From Zygnema cylindricum (lineage: Eukaryota; Streptophyta; Zygnematophyceae; Zygnematales; Zygnemataceae): DNA of 64,000 bases. This document shows, piece after piece, positions 36,001 to 48,000 of the stretch. The notes below the pieces were generated by a model. The model saw only the letters and a program-made list of their open reading frames with translations, made no database searches and was not told the DNA's origin. The translations under genes and the position numbers were made by a program. Location: the NCBI GenBank assembly GCA_037447655.1, contig JBBHKE010002346.1, positions 1-64,000 of the forward strand, given 5' to 3'. Position 1 is the stretch's first letter. Every line of letters starts with the position of its first letter.

Positions 36001-39000
36001 CGCGTTTGTTTCGTGCGTAATATGCGCACGGGACATCTTTGATTTGAGCTTGTCGCAATCTGCACGCTATGCGCCACTTTTGGCGGACCGCACTTACTTT
36101 TAACCATAGATGTACCAAGCATTTTAAACTCACGCGTGAAACGTCGAAAAAATAATGATATATGCGCACCGAACAAATGCAAAAAAAAATAAAATGCGTT
36201 GACTGACTTTAACTTTATAATAAAATATAAAATAAACAACATTTAATCCAAAGTACTACTACAACTTAGGGTATGTGCTCATGTATAAAAGTACCGGATT
36301 TATTATTATATCTTCCATGAAGGATTTTCTCGCGGCTTCCGCTGGCCTTGCATCGCATATTTTTAGATAGTGTAATGTACGAAATGTGTCAGTTGGTACT
36401 TAAACTGCCTATTATTTCACAAAGACGTACAAAATAAGTGTCAGACTATCAGGTAATGGCGTCGACAGCGAAAATTGAGTGCGTCGCACGGAAAATCGTA
36501 CTCAGATATTGGTACTGTTTAAATAACGTTAGTTACTAATTTGAATGCTTTTAAATATTGTAGAGTACAAAATGTCAGTCCGTACTAAAGCTTGTTATTA
36601 TTTAGTACAGACGTACAAAATAAGTGTCGGATGAGGACGTTAACAGTGGAAATTGAGTGCATCGCACGGAAAATCGTACGCAGATTTGATTCCAAGTCAT
36701 AAAGACGAAGGAAAATAGCGCTAACTTGTTCTCACATATTCAGGCATCGAACATGTGAACACAGACATTCACGGCTACCCTAAAAACATGCGAATGTGTA
36801 TCGATTTCTTATTTCAACCTTTTTCTGATTTTTCGTACGTTTTGTCCGTACATATTTCCGTACACGAAAAGTATACAATTTTAACGAAAATTTCAAAATC
36901 TTAAAAAATTAACGCATTTTCGTAAAAAAGTGAAAATCCGTACGGTTGGTACCTCTATGCTTTTAACGACGCTTTTTTAAGGGCCGGTACGGCCGGTAGT
37001 CTGTACTCTGTACTGGGGACTGTTGGCAACTTTAGATTGTGCCAGCGGTACGGCGGTTCGTACCGCGACGCACGGCAATGCTACATTGTGCCAGCCGTAC
37101 GGCGGCCTGAACCGCGACGCACGGCAACGCTACATTGTGCCAGCCGTACGGCTGTAAGTACCGCGACGCACGGCAACGCTACATTGTGCCAGCCGTACGC
37201 GGCTTGTACCGCGACGCACGGCAACGCTACATTGTGCCAGCCGTACGGCGGCCTGTACCGCGACAAACGGCAACGCTACATTGTGCCAGCCGTACGGCGG
37301 TCTGTATCGTGACGCACGGCAACGCTAGCGTTACGGCCTTCCGTACTGCGGACGGACAGAACAAATCGTTGACAGACACACCGCCTATATAATGGTTTCC
37401 AAAAAGGCAAACAATGTTCTTTTATTTATATACCGATTTGCAACGTGGGAATTAATGTCAATGTCAATGCTGTAATGTTGTTGGTTTAATATCGTCGCAC
37501 ATTTCGTTTTATTTCGTTTAGTTAAGTTTGTATTTTTTGTAGTGTTGTGTATCGGTAAAAAAATTATCGCGATAACACCGATACCAATAGTTATCGGTTA
37601 TCGAACGGTTAGAGGTCCCGATATATCAGTCTGAGACCAACAAATTCCATATCGGCGGTAACTAAAAAGAATATAGTATGCATATAATACTACTTTATAA
37701 CATACTGTATTATGTTATTGACTTTATATAGCGTGGCATGCCACGTATAAGAATCTGTTCCGTCTCTGTTTAACTGCGTTTTATTACTGACAGCGCAGCA
37801 CATAAACGTTGGCCGGTTAATTGAACATAAATTTTACGGCAACTTACTGAATTGAACCGACAAACTGGTGAACATGGAACGGTAAAAGCACGGCGGACAC
37901 AGTACAACGGACGCAAAATAACATTCTGCGCGCTGCCGGAATCGAACGGACGACTTGGAATGAGAAAATACGAGCGGACGGCCAGCGTGAGCGCGGGCAT
38001 CCTGGAATGGCTCTTTTGGCAGCTTATGCCAAAAAAGCCAACAGATTGACACGTGGCAGGTCCCCAGTGGATTCCAAGGAAGAAAGGGACAAAGCCATGG
38101 CGTCGGATGTGAAAGGTACATCGTTTTTACTGGATCCGTACACTGTACAGATCTCATGGCGGCTACTGTACTTTCTGTGCTTATACAACTGTACAATACA
38201 GTGATCTGATTGGTAGACACCTCAATAGATAGGGGTTGTGAGTAGGGCGCGTCCGGGGAATAACAGGTACAGTTGAGTGTACTGGCCATACATTTATCTG
38301 TACAGTCCGTACAGATATCGCCGATAGTTATTGATATCGGTGTTATCGCCGATAATAACCAATAAATATCGGTTATTTATCGGCGATAACACCGTTAGCG
38401 ATATATTGTACCAATATATCGATTATCGGCTACCCGAAAAAATGCCTATATCGGTTATCGACAAATCCTTACCGATACATAACACTAATTTTTTGCATGT
38501 ACGTTTCATGTACACGGTTTATTTTGTTCCAGTTTCGTACAGGACATCTGGTTGTTTTGTCTGGCGTACACCACTAATCGTTACTAGTGTTGAAGTTGCT
38601 TTCGCCACTTAAAACGTCTTTTCTTCGTGCACACTTGTCGGATTGTCAATCCGATGGGTGCTATTGGAAGGCAATATTCTCACCTTCCTAGTGGCGGTCT
38701 CCGATTGACTATCTGACAAGTGTGCACGGAAAATAGATGTTTTAAGTGGCGAAAAAAACTTTTAACACTAATAACGACTAGCGGTGTAGTTTCAGTTTGC
38801 GTCGGTCTTAAATTTGTGCCTAAGTTCAATATGAATTTTCTAGAATTAGATTTCGAGATTCAATCTAGCGGCTAGTTTAAAAAGTCAGTTTGTGAGAGAG
38901 TTAGAATAATGAATAATAAACTAGGAGCCAATGTGTAAATAATGTAAGAGAATTTCTATAATTGTATTTTTATGAGTATAGATCTTGTCTCTATCTTGTG

Positions 39001-42000
39001 ATAATGTGCATTCAATGTGTGAAGTGTGAGCTGGTTGATGGTTGATTTGAGTTTAATTTCACTACCGCATTGAGAAATTTTGACATTTTGTGCGTATTCC
39101 GATTGAGTATCCATCCGATCAATATTGGTATCTACAAATTTTAAATCCTTGGTTATTATTTTGTCACATTAACACTGTTGACTTGTAAAAAACTCCGTAC
39201 ATCAACACCACATGAATGAAGATTAAAAGAAAAAATAAGCTAATGGTGTCACCGTGCAAACACAAGTCCTTGGGAAAATCCCAACATTTTTTTTTACATG
39301 AGCTACTCTTATCACCAAAACGTTTCATGTCTAGAAAATATGGTTAAGAAATGAAACAAACTAAGGTTGATAGTGATCCTTAAACATTTTGAAATAGTTC
39401 TTAGACCATAAATTTTGAAAAAAACGGCACACTTAAGGCGAGAATTAGTGCGAATTTGAGAGTACGGATGCATAACATACCAGGTGATGATTCCATATAC
39501 CATCAAGGCGAGGGAAAAAATATCGAGATAGTTCCACCCGTCGCCAAAATAGCGCCAGGAATTGCCTTTGCTCCAAAATTCTATAATTTGTTTGATCTCT
39601 AAAATTATTGCAATAACCACAAATAAAAATATGGTAATCTCCAAAACGAGCCGTATATAGTCGTTCGTTCGAGCATACATTTGTAGTCTCAAAGGTTGTA
39701 TTTTTGAAGTGATGGCTATCTTGCCACCATTTTGAAATGTCAATTTCACTTTTGTGAGTGTGAATGTTTGTTTGTAAGCTGCAAGGGACATAAAAAAAAA
39801 AATTTGAAATTCTAGCTTTAACAGGTCTAAAATAGTTTTTTTTTTGCATTTTTGGAGATTATCCTTAACCATTGTTTGACATAGTGATGCCTACAATACA
39901 ATGATTTAATTTTTTTGTTGCTTCTCACTGTAGCGTATAGACTCGGGTCAAGATTCACCTACTTGTATATGTAAGGAGGTCAAAATTAGTACGTCGGGTG
40001 AGGGAATCGAAGAATACGCCATCCGCCATATACTGTAGTAAGTTGGCAGCAGCACCATGATCCAAATTAATGTCGACAAAGTATTTGTAAACATCCGTTC
40101 CCTGAAACAAATGTAAAATGGCTTCCATAAATGTCAACAGTGACACATTGGAGGAAAAAACTTAAATGAATTTTCTTGATGTTTCATCGAATTTAATAAA
40201 GCCCTATTTTTATGAACTAAAATAACTCAAGTTTGAAAAAATAAAACATACACGATACATACATGATGATTCTACAAATGGCTGTCGGTCAAAACTTCTA
40301 TTGACAAAACAATGAATCGAGTAAATAATTGTCAAACCAGTCCATTCTTAAGGGGTCATGAAACCGTGAAAGAAAATTTCACTAGAAAAGTCTGAGTTTC
40401 GGTCGTTTTTATAGAATTCTCCATATAAAAAGATACTTTCGACATATAACGGCCAATGAAACACAATTAATCTACGTGGGAAGCAGGAAGTACCGTCTAC
40501 AACTGATAAAGGCTAATCCAAAATGAAAATTATGCTTACATCCTTGTTAAACTTAAGCGATATCTAAAACACAACAAAGCAATAGAACTTACATTGATCT
40601 GGACTGGTTTGAAGCCAAATGGGACTCCCTCTTGGTTAAACGAATCAAGAATATGCGAAAAGGTATATGCATTAGCATCTTTCCATATTGCTTTTTGTTC
40701 CTCAGCATAAGTTAAGTTAGTTGCATTATTTTCAATTTCCCATTTCTTTTTCTGTTCATCAGCATCTTTCCATATTTTTTTCTGCTCATCAGCATACGTG
40801 CTGTTGTACAATACGGATTTTGGAAGAAACGGAGGAGCAAAGCCCCATGGGGCCGTTGAATTGAGGTTGGGATGTTCTGGACACGTGTCAACAGAGAAGT
40901 TTTGAAACCTGCATATTGAAAGACCAACAAGATGTAACCAAAGCGGTGGTATCAGAACTAGTCACCCGCGGCTTGCAGATGAGAGTTAATTGGACTTTTG
41001 TAGGTTAATTTTTTGACGTTGATCGGATAGTCGCACCACAACTGAGTATTTTTTTTTTTGAAGTTATTTTTAACATGCATGTCGGTGAAGAACGCGATCC
41101 CATCGACTAAATGATCATCACCTATTCGGAAATTATTTGGGGAACATGTGTTCTCAAAGACAAACAATTTAACCTCACTTCTCTGTTTGACATGACAGAA
41201 GGCAGAAGGTAAAAGGCACAAGTTTGCGCCAATAGAAATTGACCTTTTGTTAGGCGTCAAAAAAAAACCTCAATTTGGTGGCTGAAAACTACACGATTCA
41301 CATTTCTTTTTATATTTATCATGTTTGTAACGGAGGTTTCTTAATGCTTCTTAATTTTTAGAAATTGTTCATAAAAACTTAATTTTTCATATTGAATACC
41401 CGAACTGCCTAACATCATGAACAGTGAGTGCCTCCTCACGACTTAAGCGCTAAAAAGTAATATACAAAGTAAGTTTTTGGTGCATAGCCATAATTCGGGA
41501 GCCTCTATTGAAAAAACGAAGGATCCATCTAAAAAGTCGTTAGTTCTTGAGGTTATCTTTAAAAATGCTGTTAGCTGTTTAAGATGGAAATTATTTTAGC
41601 TGTTTTTGCATGTAAGTGCCAAAAAATGGGATGGTCAGGTATTGGAGAATACCGTACCAAATGGAGTGATTTTCTTCCATTAGTCTTTCGATTTGAATTA
41701 GAAAATATTATGGGTTCTATAACCTTGCTGGTTATCTATGAGGTGTTGAAGATCGTACAAATTTGTGCATGCATGAGAGATTATCATTTGTCTGTTTTAT
41801 CCGAAGAAATGCTAAATTCTTGATTAAATGAAATTTTTGATATGTAGAGTGCATTTGAGATCTTACCTCCCTGCCTTACAAAAGTCCTTATCTGTAGCTC
41901 TTATCTGGGTTATCATCAAGCCAATAAGCACCCTGCAAAATTCCAAGATAGCCCCATGTAGTTATTGTAACAACATAATACATTTAATAAAATAATGAAT

Positions 42001-45000
42001 AAGAAAAGTAACATGTAACATATTGACTAATCCATCCACAACTTACAAAATGAAACATGATACAACCATAAAATATGGTGTGGTGTATCAATTGGGCATA
42101 TATATTTATGAACATAAATATACATGTATGTATAATAATATGTTTTTGTATTATTTTGTAACATGTAATATTTTGCGTGTTTTCATATGATCGTAAACAA
42201 GACCAATTTTGAAGCATTAACCACAAACGCAAATGATTTCACACAACCATCATAAAACATAACTCGCTGCAATGTACATATTATGCCGAAAGGTTCGTAC
42301 AAACTTTCTCACACTCTCTCTCAGTTTAAATTTCCTACCTTATATTGGAATTCGAAAACAGAAGAGGTAAACACAAACATACTTTGCACATTCCAGCTAT
42401 ATTGTTTAGGCTTAAACAAGCATGGACTGCAAGCAAATAGCTTATAACTTGTCGGATAAAACATAGAGCAGTTCTTTTTGTGGAAGTTTATAAACCATGC
42501 CATGTTCCACTGCGCCTTTTCATGTATACAATAGCCGTAAATTGTGTTAGGAAAAATAAACGTTAATTAAAAAAAAATAGGACTCTCTGTATGACTCGGA
42601 CACAACCTGTCATGCAATTTTGATGTCAACATTTGTTGCTTAAACACAAACAATTCATCAACACCAAAATGTAATTTCAAACGTTTATCACAACTTCACA
42701 TTAGACCATTATATGGATCATAGTAAGAAGAGAAAAATTGTTAACTCAAGCACCAGCACAAGTGTTTGAAACACTTGGAGCAATTTCAATAACGCACATT
42801 GTACACATCGTAAAATCACACACCTGCTTTGAAAACCAACTCTACGAGTGAGAGTTGAATCTCTTGATAAAGCAAGGTTTGCATCTGGATGCTCTGATAT
42901 GTTATAATTTTGAAGATCGAAGGGGAATTGCAGGTCAACACCGATGGCTCCCCCCAAACAGCAAGCTGCAGTTTAAAAACGAAAAAACAATTGGTAATGG
43001 TCGATATTGAAAAAATAACTCCAAAAATTATACATGGTTAAAAAATATGCATCACAAGCAAACAAAGGTACTTATCATGCACAAGCAAATCGTCCCAAAC
43101 AAAACATTGGACGAATTGGATTCACTTCTCCATTGCCATTATGACATACGTCACCGTAAAAAACATGCTCTTCATTTCAATGGAGAAATATCCCGAGTCA
43201 ACTATCCACACGAAACCAGAGGCGGTCGCCAGAGTAGTGTGACAAGAGGATTTTGACGTCATGACGGCATAACAGAAATCAAAAACCCTCACTACACCGT
43301 CGATCGTATTTAGCGTGTATGTTTTTTTCGCCACTGAAAACATCTTATCTCCGTACACATTTGTCCAATTTTCAATTTAAGACCGCCATTCGTAAGCTGA
43401 GAATGGACCTTTCAATCGCAACCGTCAGATCCACAATCCGACATGTATGTACGGAGAAAAGATGTTTTAAGAGACAAAAAAACACACGCTAAATACGATC
43501 GATGGTGTAGTAGTGGAAGTTAGACAGAAATTGGGGTGACGTGGAGTGGGGCGTGGTCGTATCCCTAAATTGGTTACTTGTTGAATATAAGCAGGAACCT
43601 GCATATTCGTAAATCAGCCATAGGGATTCACAGCATATCGACAGTCCTAAGCATAACTGAGGATTCAAATATTAAAGTATTGCTTGCCTCTATTTAAGTC
43701 TGGCTTTCAACTACAAGTGGACGTAAATAGTACATTTTTACGATTTTTGTACGGACTTGGAGAGTCGTTCAAGTAAACGATGTTCTGGATCCAAAAGTTT
43801 GGTCCATATAGAACAAAACAGAGAAGAAAAGGAAGGCCAGTGTTAAACAATGCTGTAGGTAGGGTCCCCAATGGGTGAAATACAGGAGCTCTTAAATTTC
43901 AAAAGCTATGATCATTGTGCCAAGACTTTGACTTAAGTAGACCTGAAACTCGATTCCTAATTTTCTTAATCTGGCAATCAAATGGAGGCTTTATCCTCCT
44001 TGAACATTTACATATAAAATTTAATAGTAAAAAAAGCTTCAAATGTGTACGTTGATAACAGTGTGAAAGATGTCTTTTAATTGAACAATTCGAAATGAAA
44101 GGAAAAAATTTAGACAAACAATTTTCTATTTTTGCTGTTTTTCTATTTGAGTGTACTATATGAGGGCATTCTACAACCTTATATGTAGATGATACTAAAA
44201 GCTGGCAAAATTTTTATGATGAGTTGTTCTCAACTCACCGCCATCGTCCCCATGTGTTTGATTGGCCGGGCATGGACATGAAGAGATTCCGCTGTCATCA
44301 AAAGGGCATCCACAGTCTCCTCCATCATACCTACACTCCTCGTTGTTGCACTCCTTATCACACCTCCCATCGCTCAATTTTTTTAGTGTACAGTTATCAG
44401 AGCAGGTGTAGTTAAGAAACCCTTCATCCGGTAAAGTTTCTGCATAAAAAACAGTCTCGTTACGCAAATATATGTCATTAATTCTGCAGCATTTTAATTA
44501 AAGCAGGCTTGATACAAAATGGAGGTGAGCCGATATATGTAAAACACTTTATTTTTCAGAGGTAATGAAATTATTCAATAACATATAACAAACGACAACA
44601 CGGAGTCCGTCAGGCACAGTAGCAGAAGCGCTTTGATGGTCATCGATTTCACCTTCAATAAAATTGATGTAACCCTTGTTTGTGTCTCCACTTCCCAAAG
44701 ATGTATACTCAAAAGTTTTCTCATTAAAATTGGAAGTGTTCAACAATACTGCTATATGGCCTTTACTAAACCAGAAGCTGAATGAAAATGTTCCTGCTGG
44801 CGATGAAGGATACTCTGCAAGACATATACAATTTATCAGGACTATGTCTCATCAGGTGGATATTGAGTTGTTAACATGATGGACCTCCTGTTCTACAAAA
44901 GCAAAAAGCAGATAAATGCAGATAGGCCAGTAACTTAAAAAATTTGACTGCGCAACTGCTGAATGTATTGTCAAGAACTGCAGACAACTTACCAAGTGCA

Positions 45001-48000
45001 CACACTGGTACCATTAAATTTACTGGAGTACATGTTGTTGTGCGGGAAAGGACAAGCCGTTCACCACCCGTTGAGTAATACCAAAAGGATAAAGTATTGC
45101 CGAATTTCGGATTTGACGAGCTACCAGCCCTTGCTGAAAGAATGTCGGAATATTAATTATGTTAATAGTTGGCCATACTTCACAAACAAATACAACCGTT
45201 TAGTTTATTTTTGTAGTTTTAGAAGCAGTTTGTCAAGGCTGCTTGACATGTTCATGCGAGTGAACTATGAGACGTGCAGCTTTAAATCATTTTAAGTCCT
45301 TCAACGAACCAAACAAGAAAGCTGGCCAAGATACAAATATAAGCATTTACTTGTTTTTCACAGTTTGCCAAGGTTGCTTGACATGTGCATGGGAGTGTAG
45401 TATGAAACATGTAATTCAAAACATTACAAATCCTGCAAAGAACCGAACAAGAAAACCGACTGTCTAGAATATGGCAACATTCAGCAGCATTGCAAATCTA
45501 AGACTTCGAATTGAATCCAAAAAGTCAAGACTTATCATTTATCCCCCAAAGCCAAGTACAATAGTAAATGAAGATCCTGGCCATAAGGCGAAAACACCAT
45601 ATGTCATGCACTGTTAAATAATGTATGCTTGGACTGGCTTTCATAATGATTGATGTGCTATATTGTGCACTACAACATGGGTTTTGAATTACATGGCACG
45701 GAAGAAACAAAGATCCAACCACCTACACAGATTTTCAATTGGACAAGTTCTGTACAGATAAAAGCATATCCATTTAGGTACTCTATCCTCAATGACAGTG
45801 GAGTTGAGTTTTAACCTGATAGCGAGTGAGGGTTATCGTCTGTCCAGACCCATGTGACAACATCGTTGACTGTTACGTTTGTACTGAGCTGGGTCCCAGT
45901 TGCCCAAGGAAGGATATTTGCCGCTGGAAAAAACCACCATAAAGGTACAAGTACATCACCAATTTAAGGTCAATGTTGATCTTAAGTTCGGTGTAAAAGT
46001 TAGCTATAATGCCTCTATTCAATTTTATATGGCTGTTCTCAGAAGATGTATCAACTACTTTCCTAAAGAATTTTTATGTTCGTTTGACGTTTTACCAGTC
46101 CACATGCTTCGAATATATTACAGTTTTGTATTGAGTTTTGATATTTCAGACAAAGCTTTTTCAAGAGAAAGAAATCGCGTTTGAACATGGTTTATTTAAA
46201 CCGAACTTTGTCTTAGTGGTTTAAGACTACCAGCTCCAATGTTATTCTTTTCGTATTGACACAGGTCTAGGCTCAACGCTAAGTAAAAGAGATGGATTGT
46301 TATTTTCCCTTGCGTGCCCAAAGCTCCCAAGCTCACCAGTTTTACAGCTTCTGTAATAAGGATCTGCGTTGAGGACGCCTGGAGCATTTAACTTATGCAA
46401 ATGGGTGTAGAGATCCTCTTTCAAGGTAGACGAAAACCCAACGACAGAGCCTATGGCTGAGACTAGAATATCAAATAAACGATCTGATGCATCTTGGCCC
46501 ACAACCATACTGTCAAAAAAATCACATAGAAAATATTAAGAATCTGTTCAAGCCATTACAATATCATATTTAATGCCGACATTGGCAGCTTTTAACATTT
46601 TTTCATACAACCTTATATGCCAAAGCTGCATAGCGAGATAGACATATTGAACAACATAGAGTTACACCTATTGAATTGGCACGAGGTTGTCGTTCAATAT
46701 CGGCGTAGAATGTGGTCCGTCCACACTCGAAATGCACTCAAAATAAATGTGTTGGGACCCCCTAAACTCAGTATCTGACTGGTGGCGCAGTGGTTAACGC
46801 ATTCACAACGTAAATGAAAGGTCCCAGGATCTAGCCCGGGCCGAATCAAGTTTCCATAGTGTGGGATATGCCGAATCTTGGATTCTGTGGAATTCTAGCA
46901 TGTGCTAAACATAGTACTAGAGCCAATGGGATTGCGGATGTATTGACCATAGTGCTAACATAGTATTAGAGCCAATGGGATTGCGGATGTATTGACTGAC
47001 CTCCTCGTGAGGGGGGGTATTGAATTGGCACGAGGTTGCTGTTCAATATCGGGTTAAAGCCTAATCTCTCGAAAGGAACTCAAAATAAATGAGTAAGGAC
47101 CCGCCAAACCCAGTATCGGCTGGTGGCGTAGCGGTTAGCACATTCACAATTTATGTGAAAGGTCCCAAGTTCGAGCCTTGGCAGGCTTAAATTTCCCATG
47201 TGTGGGACATGCCGGATCACGGATGTTGCGAAATTCTAAGAATACCATGATTTAAGAAACGTAAAAGAGGCCAACTAAGATACAAGGCTGGCACATGAAA
47301 GGATGGATTTGACACTCAATGTTCAGCACAACTTCTACGATAGATTCATGGCTCGTCATGATTTTGGTGTTGAACTCATATTTGAGGAGAGCTTCAACGA
47401 CCTCATTCCACTTCCACTTGTTGACGACTTTTTGATCCAACTAGATGAGAATTCGCTTGTACTCAAGGGGAAGTGAGATCGTAAGCATGGTGAATTTCGC
47501 GTCATTTGGGAGGGTGAAGCCAACCAAGTCGTCTTCAACCAACAAATTGGCATAGTAGGAGGCATAAGCCTCCATAGACATGCCATCTTGATAGATTCTA
47601 ATTATCAGTGTCTTTCCCAGCTTTATTTGAGGGGTTTTCCCTGCAAGCTTGTGAGCTGCTTCCAATGAATTCCAAATTTCAGAAAAAAATTGAATCTTGT
47701 GACATTTCTCAGCTGGTTGTCTGCTAGTCCACGAATCAAATGTTTTTGCCTCGGATCTCTCGGACATCCCAATCCTAAATCAACTTTTTCTCCGCATTTG
47801 TCACATTGCTGGCATTTGCTCCTGGCATGAGCAGGACGCTTCTTAGTTCTGAAGACAATGCCAAGACAGTTTTTCTCCTCCAAGACAGACTGTTTTCTCC
47901 TCCAGGGTACCCGATACCTCCCTAGCTGATAGTTAGAACCTTCGAACTTGTCTAAGGACCCGGGTGAGCCCGTAACCTGATACAAGGCATCGACAATTTC

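Larger units (their letters stand above)
34749..39480 (-). other. Transposon-rich polycystin intron (4732 bp)
   Basis: The flanking exons join in phase 2 across a Trp codon, so this whole stretch is one intron. It contains two hAT-type MITEs (35542-35847 and 37540-38487), a mariner-type MITE (38569-38786) and a 49-bp minisatellite. The part at 35030-36900 is dense in loose TACGGAAATGTAC motifs that recur near 61320-61460. Confidence 0.8.

Noticed and set aside
37037-37328. CRISPR-like regular array
   Set aside because: The whole 49-bp unit repeats with no unique spacers, and the context is an intron of a eukaryotic gene; it is a minisatellite.
37037-37392. Cys/Arg/Tyr-rich repeated peptide frames
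   Set aside because: Encoded by the minisatellite inside the polycystin intron; open in several frames at once.
46777-46845. tRNA gene
   Set aside because: A and B boxes are present, but the arms do not pair into a full cloverleaf and the copy at 47121 shares non-tRNA flanks, as SINEs do.
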